A stretch of DNA of 64,000 nt, taken from Phallusia mammillata. Lineage: Eukaryota > Chordata > Ascidiacea > Phlebobranchia > Ascidiidae. The position numbers and the translations under genes are program-made. Shown here piece by piece: positions 39,048 to 53,035 of this stretch. Positions within the stretch are counted from its first letter, which is position 1, and the number at the start of each line of letters is the position of its first letter. Under the pieces are notes generated by a model. The model searched no databases and was not told where the DNA came from. It saw only the letters and a program-made list of their open reading frames with translations. Where the stretch lies: positions 5,149 to 69,148 of the forward strand of contig QLIY01000304.1 of NCBI GenBank assembly GCA_003260075.1. The letters are read 5' to 3'.

Positions 39048-39370
39048 CTCCCTAAAACCGCGTCACCACAGCACGCGTGCACGAGTGTGGAAGCTTTTTT
39101 TCTTAAGGGCTAGCCCCGGTTTGAAAGTTTTAAGACAACACTAGAGTTAATTTACTTTTCTTTTGAGCTAAGGCTATTTTGCTCGCTTAGGTGCCTGTAA
39201 CAATACATTTGTGATTATCAAACTGACATTGCAGTCATAGGGTTTCTAGAACCTTTTTTTACTCAAACTTAAACAAGAACATAACTGAACGTATTACTTG
39301 CTGCTAATTACTTTATCAGTGGTCATATAAAGTTAACACTTGACCACAAATTTCAATAATGGCCCTTGTG

Positions 39371-39740
39371 TAGTATTTTGACACGAACACTTACAAAACA
39401 GCAAACTGATCAATCTCTTTGTCACCAAGCGCTTTCGTTTTTTCGTCTGAGATCAATGGCTAGATTACGAAAGGTTTCACTTTTCACTTTCGGACCTTGT
39501 TTGCAACAGCCGACAACGGTTTCACTTTCGGACCTTGTTTGCTTATTTTACCCCCCCCCCTAGTATTTTGACACGAACACTTACAAAACAGCAAACTGAT
39601 CAATCCCTCTGTCACCAAGCGCTTTCGTTTTTTCGTCTGAGATCAATGCCTAGATTACGAAAGACTAGCGTCGATATAACAGCCGACAACGGTTTCACTT
39701 TCGGACCTTGTTTGCTTACTTATTTACACGCCTTGCGCAA
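39371..39740. repeat. Poly-C-separated near-duplicate with internal difference (pair 6)
   Basis: Left copy 39371-39550 and right copy from 39561 flank exactly 10 C. Beyond substitutions, the segment between cgaaag and cagccgacaacgg differs. The left copy holds an extra stretch ending in ggaccttgtttgca that echoes the next line, so one haplotype has a short local duplication. Confidence 0.7.
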
Positions 39741-41973
39741 GTTTAAACAGTCAATACCACTTGAAATAAACTCTGCTTCCTTTTGGTGTTATCCTACAGG
39801 TTAAAAAATCCTTCAGTTGCTGAAAAAGTATTTGACTATTGCTGCTGATGGCAGTGAACAACAACTGCAAGGCGAATAAATTTGATTCACCAGTTGTCCC
39901 TTTAACATTTTTGGTTTATAACATTCTAACGCTGCGCAGTTACTTTCGGTTCCTTAGTTATTCTGGTGCAATTGTGCTGTTGCGATTTCTTTCACCAAGA
40001 GACTCATAACTGAAACTGAAAATAGTTTGGAATCAAACCTGGTTAAATGTGCTAAAAAAATCTAACATGTGAGCTAAAATATGACTATGCTTTCAGTGGG
40101 AACTTTCCTGTAACAGAACCTTGCCAATACATCCGAAATTTGGTCTCAAATGACTCCAATAAGATCAACTAAATCTAAAAAACGCTAACAGAAACCGACA
40201 AACAGTCAGGCAACAGTTCAATGCCAAACCACGACACAATATTTCAGTATTAGAACATTACAACAATAGGCGCTGTTGTAGAACAAGAGGCATTCATGAA
40301 TCAGAGATTGTCCGGGATTAGTCTGTGTTTAATGCTGTTTACCTGCTTGTGTAGTGATATAACTTGGTTCTTTCGGTCGTATGCGGTAGTGGTAAAAACA
40401 CACAGGCTGTGGAAACTGCCTCGTGGTTTGTAGGCGACTAAAACGCCAACACTTTTACAAAATACAGCGTACATTTAAGTTCATACTCCGCACTACACAT
40501 CCAGTTTCATATAACATCACCAGTGTTTAAGGACAGCCATATTAAAACCATAAAACGACCCAGGTTGCTTACAGGTAAAAAGTTAACTTCCTGGTCAGCG
40601 AAGGGGTTCGATTGTTTTTGTGCCGTCATAAAGCGAACTTTGACCGAGCGCGCGCCTCGATTTTACGTTCCTCAGTGGAGTGATTTACCACTCACAGCAG
40701 TTCCAGTTTAAACTTTGTGTGTACATTTCCAGTAACTCTTACCTGTAGGCTGTTGCAAGTAGTGAAAGTGCGTTCTGTTCTAACTTAGAGGGCCTTATAA
40801 GTGAGATAAATTACATACGCCCTGGGGGTAAGTACAAGGAAACAAGAGTTTTGATGTATTTTTTGAAAGATATTATCAAAATTATTTTTTATTATTTTAC
40901 ATTTTTATACAATCTGGTGAGGGGTAAAACTAAGGGCAAAGGGTAAATACTGCCCGAAACAGTATTCTCTAACCTAAAACATTCCTGAAAAACCTTGTAC
41001 TTGGATAATGTTCCATTTAATGCCTCTATAAGTCTAACCATTACTCATCAATAACGCTTGTGCAATTTCGATTAACACATGAGTTTGAAAACCAGCCAAT
41101 CAGGTCACGCGCATATGTGTCACGTGATCAACTATGACTTTTGATGACGACATTTTAGCCCTGCCAATTTCCATAACAGATTGGAATTTTTGCAATCTAC
41201 TGTTACGTAACAACCGTTTTAGGTAATAAATGTTTTCAGTTTCTAATTATGGGTAAATGGAAAGATAATTTATGATGTACAAACACTAACATATTGTGTA
41301 ATCTTTCGGTGAACGGTATTAATTTAATAATTGTTGACTTTATCACGAATAATATCAGGTCGATGACACTAGTTTCGCTTTAAAATGACCCTACTGACTA
41401 GGTTAATGTGTTTTACATCAGTAAATGCTATCGCTTTTACATTTCTGTAAGGCAGCACATAAAGAATACAATGGCCTATAATAGATGTAAAATGCTAATA
41501 CGATAATCATTTACCAGTAGGTTTAAAATCTGTCTGGGTTTATACATTTCTAAAATGAATTGCTTTGATTTTAGGTATTATGCCCACAAAGTCAAGAAAT
41601 TTGGTAGAAAGCGAAAATTCATATTATAGTAAAAACGCGCAGGCACTCAGCCACACCTTTTCACGTTACTTGAAGGTCAAGGGGAAATGACCTCTACGGC
41701 GACCACGTGTTGCATTGAGTCACGCAAACACATACGGAAATGCTTAAATGTCGAGTTAAGGGATTGTCCTAAATATCCGTTGTTTGTATAAAAAATCTCG
41801 GGGAATTTTTGTTGTAAAATGTCGGCGTGCACGCAATCGGCCGTGACGGTTGCCCGGCAACGCCTGTCCACAAATGGAGGTGTTTGTTACGCTGTGAACA
41901 CGTCGATGACACAAACCGGAAATACTAGCTACAATTAGATACCAGTTTGTGATTTTGGAGACGTCCAAAGTTA

Positions 41974-42235
41974 TGTGGTTTTAAGACTCAGAGACGCAAC
42001 GTTTAAAAATTATGACTAACTTAATTAATTTGTGCTTAATTTAAATTTGTGCTACTGCTTTTCAAGTCTTTAGCAATTGTAAAGCGTTAAATTAAAATAC
42101 CCCCCCCCCTGTGGTTTTAAGACTCAGAGACGCAACGTTTAAAAATTATGACTAACTCAATTGATTTGTGCTTAATTTTAATTTGTGCTACTGTTTTTCA
42201 AGTCTTTAGCAATTGTGAAGCGTTAAATTAAAATG
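41974..42235. repeat. Poly-C-separated near-duplicate (pair 7)
   Basis: Left copy 41974-42099 and right copy 42110-42235 flank exactly 10 C. The differences (for example aacttaattaatttg versus aactcaattgatttg) are single-base and allele-like. Confidence 0.78.
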
Positions 42236-43242
42236 TAACGTCGAAAAACAGATTTTAAACCTAAATGACCTTTAAACCTAACATAAAAATTTTGAAGCTC
42301 TTAAACTTTTTGAAGAAAGTCAATAAAATTTGGAGCAAACCGAAACAGGGCAAAAATATCCGAGCAGCACAAATCCATTAGGGCAACATATTCAGCACAA
42401 TGCCACAACATGCTGTTGATTGTAACATTTAATAACCCGTGACTGTTCTCCACTTTGGAGGTCACTCGAGGTCAAGTGGCACTACGACAAACATGTGACT
42501 GTATGCCTCGGCCGCCAAGTCAGCTCGTCTGCCAAAAGCCGAAGTTAGTTTTTTAATTGTGAAATGCATTGCGTTGCTTTTTTGTCAAAATATACCAGAG
42601 TGAAGCTGGCGCACAATGCAACTGCTCAAAGAAAGAAGGAAACGATAGGATTTTAAAAATGAGGGCTCAAATTTGGAAAAGGTTTCGTGACACCTTTTAA
42701 ACTTCATATTTTATGTATTTTTATTAAGCCCCCTAATGGTATGTTGGAGCAAAAACAGTAAGAGACCTGGAGATTCATCAACGCTAATCTGGACCAACGC
42801 TGTGGTAGCAGTTTTAAGTAAACATTGATAAGATTAAAGAGCAAACAATACTTAAAGTCGGAAACGGTTTCGACCTGTAAAGTGACAATGCATTTTCTAA
42901 TCGTGCCGTAACCTTAAAGAAGTATTTTTGGCTCTTTCCTTTGCCAAATTTTTAATTAAAAAAATGTTGGAAGGAATTTGTAACAATAGACGGGTATGCT
43001 GCATATATATGCAAGAATAAACTCGCCTCCTAGTGAAAAACATTTAAAGTATGCAGCTGTCAAATACCGTAAAAATTGTAGGCATGTTTAAACTTGCTTT
43101 TTTACGAAATACAATTACAGTTGGAAGTTCCCAACTTCTAATAATTACCTTTCCTAAAAATCAAGAAATATAGACTGCATAACACAGGTTCAAACATAGG
43201 TCAAACGTTTTTGCACCTTGTAAACCAGTTTCGGTTGAAACT

Positions 43243-44186
43243 TGTTCTAAATTTAGGGGCACAGTTTTAACGCTTAACAGTAAACTGCTTCACAAAAAGT
43301 TCATCTTTACAGCTCTTTAAAAGTCGCATTTAAATTGTGGTGAAGGTGGAATTAGGGTACAAGTCACGTAGACCTAGCTGTACAAATCCATGTCGATTTT
43401 AAGACAGGGTTTCACAGCTGTTTACATCCCTTCTAATTGTATTCTTCTTTTGGAATGTAGTTTGTTAAAATTACAAATTGTTTGTAAAAATGGATCGGTG
43501 ATTCAAAGAGGCTGACGACCAAAAAACATTGGCAAAATGTCTGTGATATAAAAGATCATGAAGGAGGAGATAGGAAAAAGAAACAAATAACCAATGGTAT
43601 ATCAGGCATAAAATATAACTAAAATATACCAACACCCTTCAAAAGTGCGTGAAATAAAAATGCCTTACAGGCGTTTTCAAGCTTCGAGCGACAAAAAAAC
43701 ATTTCTGCCCCCCCCCCCTGTTCTAAATTTAGGGGCACAGTTTTAACGCTTAACAGTAAACTGCTTTACAAAGAGTTCATCTTTACAGCTCTTTAAAAGT
43801 CGCATTTAAATTGTGGTGAAAGTGGAATTAGGGTACCTACAAGTCACGTAGACCTAGCTGTAAAAATCCATGTCGATTTTAAGACAGGGTTTCACGGCTG
43901 TTTACATCCCTTCTAACTGTATTCTTCTTTTGGAATGTAGTTTGTTAAAATTACAAATTGTTTGTGAAAATGGATCGGTGATTCAAAGAGGCTGACGACC
44001 GAAAAAACATTTGGTAAAATGTCTGTGATATAAAAGATCATAAAGGAGATAGGAAAAAGAAACAAATAACTAATGGTATATCAGGCCTAAAATATAACTA
44101 AAATATACCAACACCTTTTAAAAGTGCGTGAAATAAAAATGCCTTACAGGAGTTTTCAAGCTTCGAGCGACAAAAAAACATTTCTG
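43243..44186. repeat. Poly-C-separated near-duplicate, ~465 bp (pair 8)
   Basis: The longest clean pair: left 43243-43707 and right 43719-44186 flank 11 C, one probably native. By eye there are about 16 to 20 substitutions and small indels (for example gggtacaag versus gggtacctacaag, aaggaggagata versus aaggagata), roughly 4 percent. That is the kind of divergence expected between two C. savignyi haplotypes. Confidence 0.8.
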
Positions 44187-44602
44187 AGAAATCATTTTGG
44201 TCTCATTTCTTGTCATAGCTTTACGAGCAGCTAATGATTGTTAACAAACAATGAAACTCAGGTCGCCACATCAGCTCGGCATGACGAAGGACTTTTGTGT
44301 GCGAACGAGGGCAAAAGCGAAACTCTAGATTGATCCTTGTTTCGTTAATCATTCACAGCGATTGAATATTCCTTTGTTTCGGCACGCGCCTGTTTGTTTT
44401 GGGTCGTTGTGAACTTCGTGTAACCCCAACAGGCAGGTAGCAACGAGGCCTGAAAAAAGCGCCAGTGTTTAATGAAGAACGTAATTTACGATCGAATTCT
44501 CATATATTCGAGTTAGTTTACTAGGCAACCGTGTTCTACTAAGTTTATTGGTCTTGTGGCATCACGTAGCCAGAGAAGTTTTATTGTCCTTGCCCCGAAA
44601 TC

Positions 44603-44823
44603 AAGCAGTTTCGCACGGGCAGAAATTTGATTACTTTTATTTCTGCTAGGCTATATGCTGACTTGATAAACAACTTTAAATATTTCCTCTGTACCTAACT
44701 GCTTGTACCCCCCCCCCCAAGCAGTTTCGCACGGGCAGAAATTTGATTACTTTTATTTCTGCTAGACTATATGCTGACTTGATAAACAACTTTAAATATT
44801 TCCTCTGTACCTAGCTGCTTGTG
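44603..44823. repeat. Poly-C-separated near-duplicate (pair 9)
   Basis: Copies 44603-44707 and 44719-44823 flank 11 C. They start aagcagtttcgcacggg and differ at a few positions (gctaggctat versus gctagactat). Confidence 0.75.
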
Positions 44824-44877
44824 CACTTTCATAAAAAAGAAGCCAGGGGCCTCGTGTACAATAAATACAACGAACAT

Positions 44878-45040
44878 TCTAATTTAGAGGTTTTAACAAT
44901 ATGCTGTTATCACACGTACTAAGTAGCACTTTTGCTAAGGTCCATGAATACTTAACCCCCCCCCCCCTAATTTAGAGGTTTTAACAATATGCTGTTATCA
45001 CACGTACTAAGTAGTACTTTTGCTAAGGTCCATGAATACT
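44878..45040. repeat. Poly-C-separated near-duplicate (pair 10)
   Basis: Copies 44878-44955 and 44968-45040 flank 12 C, of which one or two are probably native. The difference gtagcactt versus gtagtactt is allele-like. Confidence 0.75.
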
Positions 45041-45140
45041 TATAATCTACGCGCTTGAGTGATATCATTACAAATAAAGTGGACTGAGTGCATCTCAAGT
45101 TATGGTGTACATTTGTACAACGGCAAATTCATTTTCTTTA

Positions 45141-45416
45141 AATTTCGGTTGAAAGACAAACAACCAATCGGAATGCTGTTTTGCTCTTACGTGACACGAA
45201 AGACAGCTCTGGAAAAAACAAGGTAAAGGTGAATATATTTTGGTACAAAGTGCCAAAAATAATAGGTTTGGGCCCCCCCCCCAATTTCGGTTGAAAGACA
45301 AACAACCAATCGGAATGCTGTTTTGCTCTTGCGTGACACGAAATACAGCTTTGGAAAAAACAAGGTAAAGGTGAATATATTTTGGTACAAAAGTGCCAAA
45401 AATAATAGGCTTGGGT
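45141..45416. repeat. Poly-C-separated near-duplicate (pair 11)
   Basis: Copies 45141-45272 and 45283-45416 flank exactly 10 C. Differences include cttacgtgac versus cttgcgtgac and one A-run indel. Minus-strand ORFs reading through both copies are artefacts of the join. Confidence 0.78.
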
Positions 45417-48400
45417 TTTTTTGGCGTTTGTTGTGGGTATAATACTAAATGATACACGAATATAACCCTCCATAACGTTTTACGTTGGCCAGCTATTTCC
45501 GGCTTGGTAATTGTTCAGTGCCGTTGTGACGCTGTATGTGCTTTTACCAAGCGAAATAAACTCACCTCAACATTAAAACAACTATTTTTTCGCTCAAAGT
45601 CTAATAAAGTCTAAATAAATTGTCGCTAAGCCGATGAACAGTTTTACTGCCGTCATAAAACCCGTTTTGCCAGCTGAAAACAAACAGAATTCTTGCGGAA
45701 AAACCCTAATTTTCCTTACAATAGCGACTATAACGTCACATAGCGTTTTTACTAGCAGTTGATTTTCAAGAGTAACAGTAACGAACCCTTAGGATAGAAT
45801 GTGGGTCACGAACAACATATGTATGTTAATTTATGTGTTTACATTGCCACAGCCGACAGTATTTTCATATTTACTAATATAATGTACGTGAATGTATGAC
45901 TTTCAGCAACAAGGCTAATTGATTTTTTTCATCAATACCAACAATTCCATATGCTACTCAGTTTAAAAATACAATTTAGATTCAGATTCCGTTTTTAGAA
46001 TGTCCTAAACGACAGCTAGGTTCCAAAACATTTACAATGCCAAAACTTTATGAATGGCAACACCTTTGTGATGACACAATGGTTCCTTGTGAAAAGCTTC
46101 GTTGAATGATGGAACCTGCCGCTAGGCCACGGGGGTGAAAACAGACCTCTATTTTAGCCCCTACCAGCCCCCGTATTTACTAGTTTCGCTTTCAAATGCT
46201 CACGGCGTAACGGACCCCGCCGAAACAAAAACTCATTTCTTTTATTACGTTGATAGTTTCTGTTATTATACCGGGACCTGGCGAGAAATTTTCCGTTTGT
46301 GGTGACTGCTCTTGTCAACACAAGATTACCTGAAATCGGAAGGTTATTTAGTTTTGGGTGGCGGTGTTAACGTTACCCAACTTTTGCGACGAGTGATACA
46401 TAGTTTATGGTGAATTTTCACCCATTTACAGGCTCCGAAAAGGGGGTGAGTTACACCCCTTTTTTAACCACCAAAGCAAATTTTCCTAATTTTACAATAT
46501 CGGACATTTTTTGCAAATTACAATCGTCTTTCTGTTGCACATTTGGCGCAAAATATAATGACGTCATACATAGCCAGTATGACGTCATAGAGGTTGGGGA
46601 ACGAAGTCATTGTTTAATCAACGTCATTGTGAATCATGCAAGCGTGTCCAAGTTCAACATAACAAACATTGAAACGAAAGTAATTAAAGTAGTGGGTTTC
46701 ATAGATTCCAGGCCCGCTCAATTCTTTCACGATTTTTTCGCTCGATGATTTAATTTCCGGTTTGTCCTCGGAAGTATTTATGTTTCGAAGAAATATGAAA
46801 TTTTTCAGCGTTGGAAACGAAGGCCTGTGGTGCAGTATTTATTATTGCTAGCTAATGGAGCAACGCGTGAGCACTTTATATTACTACTGCTGTGTAGTTA
46901 AGGTTCGGACGAAATGAACCAAACCTATAAACGAGATTTGAAAACACTTGGTCTTTTGGCATAAAGGTACTGCTTCCACATGAATCACTTCAAATAAATC
47001 AATGTTGCGCCCATTTTAATAAAGTCTCGAGTTGAAACAAAGTTTTGACGCAAAGTCACTCACAGTACAAAACGTTATGCGACATTTTTCCACAAAAATG
47101 ATATTTTCGCACAGCATGGTGATTTTGTTCATTGCAACGTTAATCGAACAATTCAACACTTTTGCATGAGAATCTTGATGCACTCATAATGAATATATTT
47201 GCAGTTTTAAAATCATCAAAACCGATGAAGAATCATTGAATAACATTGTAATACCTTAGCAACGCCATTCGCAAACACAGCTTTACGACAATATCTTTAC
47301 AAAATGCCAGGCTTAAAGGGGTTTTCATTACATGCTTATGATAAACTTTTGCATGTTACTTTTAACACGCCAGGTGCACACATGTCACAACTCGCTTTCA
47401 ATGGTTTATTACTGGTAAAGATTGTAAACGTTTGATGCAGTAGACTTTGGCCGATGTTAAATACTTCAACTTCGCAGCTAATGTGGCGTGTCAAAACGTA
47501 ATTTGTGGTCAACACGAGCTAAATGCGAAAACAAATTGCGCAGTTTTGTTGACCTTTGGTAACCACAGCAAACCCCGCTACTAGAACACCTTGTGAGCAA
47601 ATGTGTTTGCTCCAAATTTGGCTCCCGGTATAGAAAACGCTCAAATAGTGTTTAAAATAGTGTTTTTGTTGCACGGGATGTAGTAAAACGTGGCCGTCAA
47701 ACACATTTGTGAATTGTCTGTTTTTAGTTACAAATTATTTATAGATTCTATGAGAAAAATAACTACCATCTAAAAATACAAATATGTTTTTGTGTTTAAT
47801 TACTTTTGTGAGGCAAAGGTTTAAAATTTTAAAGTCAAGTTCAAAAGAACCGGTTAAAACCGGATGAAACTCACTACTAATAAAAGCCCCCAGCACAACT
47901 GAATTATTAATTGAAAACAAGTAGACACAAATACACTCTAAAATAAGGTTTTTGTGAAAAGAAGAGAATCGCGTGGTTCTTTGTTACGTCACTTTAGCAG
48001 AGCGCTTTCTGCACGAATCGTGTCTATTTGCCGCAACGCGGGGTGAAAGTGTTTTTTGGAAAGTTGTTTGGTAAAACTTAGGTAAATAAATCGCTAATTA
48101 GCAAGGCTCAGACCTTCCCATCAAAACGAAAGAGGTTTAGGAGCGTCCTGTTAATGTTTTCTCTACTGTACTCTTTCTATTATAGTTGGTTTGGGCGGTA
48201 ACCGCGCGACTGTTACCTAACACCAACTACCGGTGTGATACAAAAAGCCGCGTGCGCTATGAAAGCCACAAGCACCGAACGGAAACACGGAGGTACTACG
48301 GTCAACAAATCCACGAAGCACTTTCCCACACTGAGACGCAGAATAGAAACGAAACCATTATCTTCACGCGCTGGCCGCTTTCTAGTTGGCTGCTGGATGA

Positions 48401-49654
48401 AAAAAAGGCGGGAAAATGAAGTAACTTTGAACAAGTGGCAATTACACTTCAATGTAATGTAAATGGATTATGATCATTTTGAAAAGAAAAACTGTTTTGT
48501 GAAATTGCACATAAAGTATAACACGATGAAAACAAGCTCACAAATTTCGGTAATAGTGATGTTATTTGTAACGTTGCAATTTGCAAAGGCCAATAAGAAA
48601 TGGTATCGGATTTTATGTGGAAATTAAGCTTCGTATTATGTACAGGCCAAAAATATTTACCTAAACATCTACTGTATGCTTTTTCCTTTACCGACAAACT
48701 TTTGAAACAGCAAATTGAATTGGGAAATTTAACTCAAAACACACAGAAATACATAACTTTAGAGTTTGTAAAGCTTGCACACAACGTGTAAGGACTAGAA
48801 AAGGTTGCCAACGGACTTTCAATTGACAAAACCGCGCAACGAGCAACGTTTACTTTCGCCGGTACCCTTACAACAGTTTGATGTTTTTCACTGGTAACCT
48901 GCAACTCGTGGGACCTGAGTAGCAAAGCTTGAGACGAACCGTCTGTTTGTCACAATGCCAACTGCGACACAATAAACGTCATTGTGACGTGTGAGTGGCG
49001 TGCGTCCTGAATAGGTTTCGTCAACACCGTGGTCTTTAGGACGAACAAAAACAAAACTAACGTGAATCTAAAACAAGAAAGTTCTTTCTTTATCACTTGG
49101 TTATCGAACTATAATGGTTTGGTTTATGTGTAGCAAAAAAGCTGACTATTCACTATGAATTACAGTACTTTTTTGCTGTCAATAAAAATACTTGCAATTG
49201 GAATGAATTAAAGAGCCTAAAAGGAGTAATAAAAACTTTTTCTTTTTTCACGTTACTTGATGTTTGTAAATCAGTTAGAAAACTAATAAAACACATATTA
49301 AACATTGCAAACTGTTTTAAACTATATAAGGTCTCATTTATATTGGCTTTATGGTTCTATTTTAAACATTGTATTGCTACAAAGTTAAGGTTTTGTTTGT
49401 TTTGGTACACATTTGCAACTTAACACAAACTACACACTGCGCACATAACGACATTATTTGCATTCTTTTTATCAACAATGCACAATTGTTAAGTAACAGT
49501 AGCTAAATTGACTGCACAAAAATATTCTTATAGTGTCATAAAGGTGTTGTTGTCTTTGCAGCATTATTGAACAATTTCGTACCTAATCGAACTTTTCCTG
49601 TTTTGTTTCTGTTTTGTTTTTACAGCAGACGTATAAAAACAACAACTAGCCATT

Positions 49655-49747
49655 ATGGGTACGGCAGCCGTAGATATAACGCCCTCGAATCCGGAAAAGC
49701 ATCTGTCATCGCCTGCTGATCAAATCTCTAACTGTTTCATGTGTTAG
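49655..49747 (+). CDS. Candidate 30-residue short ORF, unknown
   Basis: A 30-codon ORF starting MGTAAVDITPS and ending CFMC. It lies 26 bases after a strong polypyrimidine-cag acceptor (ending 49628), which could be a cis or trans-splice site. The ATG has A at -3 and G at +4, and an in-frame stop precedes it. The last four residues fit a CaaX prenylation box. I recognise no family, and chance is a serious alternative. Confidence 0.2.
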   Translation: MGTAAVDITPSNPEKHLSSPADQISNCFMC

Positions 49748-50985
49748 GGGGCGTATAGGGTGTTATTATTGCAACCCTATTGTGGGTTAGGGGTAATGTC
49801 ACGTTATCCCGAATATTGGACCAGTTTCGAACGCCTAAACGCTTTTTACACAGAAGCCAACGTTTTAACAGAAATGACTAGAAGGTCACCAATGGGAGTA
49901 TCAATCGCCGTTTATACAAAAGTAGGAAACCGAAATTTTCATTCTTTTTTTTCGCGGAACTACATCTTGGGTGGTATATGAGGGTCTCTATCGATATTCG
50001 ATGTTTATTTTTCTTCTAAATCTCGGACAAAAGAACGACAAAAAACAAGAAATTCCGTTTTTGTCAGTGTTAAGGCGAGCGGGTTGTCAAAACATAAATA
50101 TCCCTTAAACGTCCATTATCGGTTTTCTAAACTGCTTCCGTTTGTGCAAAGCAGAAAACCCTTTTCATTGTTACATTAAAACATTTTAATCGTAATATCC
50201 CAAAATAAGTCAATTCTGGAACCTAAATAAACACTGGGGGGTTGGGATTTTACGTACAAGCTAGTTGTCAATACACAGTGCACTTTTATACCAGCTATAT
50301 GGGTTTCAATGAGAAGTGTACTTTTACAAAAACAAAAATAATAAACCATTCATGTAAGTTACAGACAGTGCACACTGTTTCGGGCTACAAAGTCTCATTG
50401 GTGCAGCTGGTAACAAGACATTCCGTATAGGCTTGTGTAGCCAAATTGCAAGACTCCAGTTTGTTTGAAGTAACAGGCTGAAATCCTTGTTTTACAAATT
50501 TTGTCAAACTAATAGTGTATTTACTTGCACATAACTATTGCATTAAACGTCAAACAAATCATCACAAAGTTTGGGTCTAGAAAACAAGGTGTGACATCAC
50601 AACCAGTCCAATGACGTAACATAATCGGGTGTAGTTTTCGATTAAATGACGTTTTTATCGCCTGTATCGCAATTTTGGTGCAAAAAAGATAATCGTTAAA
50701 CGATTGTTTAAAAATGCAACAAGAATAAATACGTACTGTAAGAAACATACTGTTTTCAAGTAAGTGTTTAAGCAACAGTCATTGTTTCTTGTAGAATCAA
50801 AATAACGCTATTGTAATTCCGACTATTTCGACTGCGTCGTTCCTTGACTGCTTGGAGCATTGCTATTCAACAATGAAAGAGCGTCGCCACGTTGATTGCA
50901 TGATTTCTTGAGGTGAAGTGGTCATTTCTTTCTGAGGTGTTCCCATTGCACAAAGTGTACTGCTGTAGTAAAGGTAGTTGAAAGC

Positions 50986-51040
50986 AGGTTTTTTTAAGGT
51001 TTGGTTTGGGTGACCGCTAATTAGTTTTAAGAGACCGCAA
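50986..51040. repeat. Relative of the 3091-3172 MITE
   Basis: The blocks ttttttaaggtttggtttgg, gtgaccgctaa and agttttaagag are the reverse complement of blocks in the MITE at 3091-3172. The borders here are unclear and I found no target duplication. Confidence 0.5.
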
Positions 51041-53035
51041 GTGTTTCATTTAAATACCAAAAACTGTACTTTAGTAGCAAGTCCAAATTTTGGGAAACCG
51101 CTGGAGAAATTTGGGGGACCGTTTCGGAAAGTAAGTGAGATTGTCAAAGAGTTTGTCACCAGCTGCACTGATCCTTATAGGTCGAAACATTGTGTCTGCA
51201 AATATAATGTATTAGCTCCACGCTCTTACTTTGTCAAAATGATTCTTTGAAATATGATTTTTATTAACACAGTGAACGATTACATAAATATGTTGTGTAT
51301 GGTAGTTTGTTTTCTTTACTCGTAGCTAGTAAGTTTTTCGGATTGAGAATATTAAACACAGTGCCTCAGTGCTGCCGCAAGTGGCAACAACTACAAACTA
51401 TGTTAACCGCTAGATAGCGCTACATTAAAAAAAGAGTTTCACGATTCGGTTCCGGTCGATTGAAGGCAACATAAACACGTGATTGGTTGTAATTGTGACA
51501 TTTGAGTGCTTGCGTGTGGTCGTAACGGTAATGCGAATGAGAGCACGGAATTTGTCAGGAAATGAAAATTGTACGACTATGAATTTTGAGTGACGTGTTA
51601 TGTTAAGCGTGTCGTTGTGTGGTCCTAAGTTTTTTCCTTAAAAACATTTCTATTTATAATTTTGGTTCTTTTTTTACCCAATTTTATGCTTGTTTAAACA
51701 GTCTTTATTTCTTGAAATGTTTTGAAATTTAATTTTCAATTATTATTTTTTTTTAGAGATCTTCTGATTATTATTATTATTATTAAGTAAAGCCGCCTTT
51801 CACAAAGAATATAGCCTATATTCAACAAAAATCCAATAACAGTACTTTTTATTGTTTGCCTAAATAAAAGTCGTAAATTCAAATTATTTAAATTAAATTT
51901 ACAACCAATTTCGTAAATATAAACGAAAAGCAATTTTTACTTGTAGGGAATCTGCACCGAAAACTTGCGGTATTGTGTCTGATTACTTAAAATCGATTAA
52001 TACAAATATATTCAGTCCAAGTATTTGAGAAATTTACAATCCAGCAATTGCGTGACACTTATAAATTGTGGCGTAAAAATAGCAATTGTTATGAAACTGA
52101 CACATTAAGGCACCCAAACTGACAAAATATGAAAACACACATCGTACCCTAGATCGTCCATTACACAGAAGATTTGCACCTGGCGTTATTGTGATGTTGT
52201 TTTACGGTATATTGGTTCGATAGGTGTAAAAGCAAACAACGCACACTAATGCTCTTAGCTGGAAGTGTCGAAATTTGTCCGGATGTTTAGTTATTTGTAC
52301 CACGCCTTTTTGACATTTCACACAAAACACTTCACATGCCCTGTTAACATCAAGTGTTAAAACACCTTGCCTTCCGAAATTGATGATTTGACATAAAGTA
52401 CGTGAAATTCCGATAAAAACCAATTAAAAACAATTTTAACACTGAATTACATGCTATTTTAGGTTTAAAATGAATAAATTCACCACAAACCAAATTACAA
52501 ATGTGCACAATACAGCTGATGACCGTTTAATTGTTTTGTTACAAAACCATATTCGAAAGCATTGTTTCAAGTGTTCTTGAAGAATTGGGAGATAGTTCAT
52601 TTGTGTCGTAACAATCACATAATGGTCCTTCACAGTTTTTCCTTGTTACAGATTCGACTACAAATTTCTTGTGACAGTTTTGAAATGTACCAAAGCAGGA
52701 AGGACAAATACATCAGTATTGTAAATTGGTATAGCCTAAGATTGGGATAAAGAAACTTGTATTGTGATTAAGTATGATCAAGCCAATTAGTATCGGATAT
52801 GATAAAAGTATGACACAATTTGCTTCTTGAAATGAAATTTGACTTGATAGAGATTGTATGCTTTCAAGGCTGCTTTAAACTCATTATTTTACCTAACAAA
52901 TGAAGGATATAATAGATGTCATAGGATTTTTCTGCAAATACAATGTACTGTTGGTGACAGCAGAATGTTTTAATAATTAAGCTCTTGGTAGTTGTGTTTT
53001 TATCAAGTTACATTATAAGTCAAACAAAGACCATA

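Larger units (their letters stand above)
39741..53030. other. Gene-poor region, right part of desert
   Basis: No supported multi-exon gene. It contains five further poly-C junction pairs (42100, 43708, 44708, 44956, 45273), a GC-richer island at 48190-48420, a MITE relative at 50986-51040, an ATT microsatellite near 51768-51784 and one weak short ORF candidate at 49655-49747. Confidence 0.55.

Noticed and set aside
43243-44186. Poly-C-filled tandem duplication as a new mutational mechanism
   Set aside because: Exactly 10 C at unrelated sites, allele-like divergence and a redundant three-contig layout at 54239-55120 are better explained by assembly gaps.
45095-45473. Repeated minus-strand ORFs with two similar segments
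   Set aside because: The repeat arises from the pair 11 haplotype join; no family match.
46407-46748. 113-codon plus-strand ORF
   Set aside because: No domain, no supported splice sites and two TGACGTCA words inside; not distinguishable from chance.
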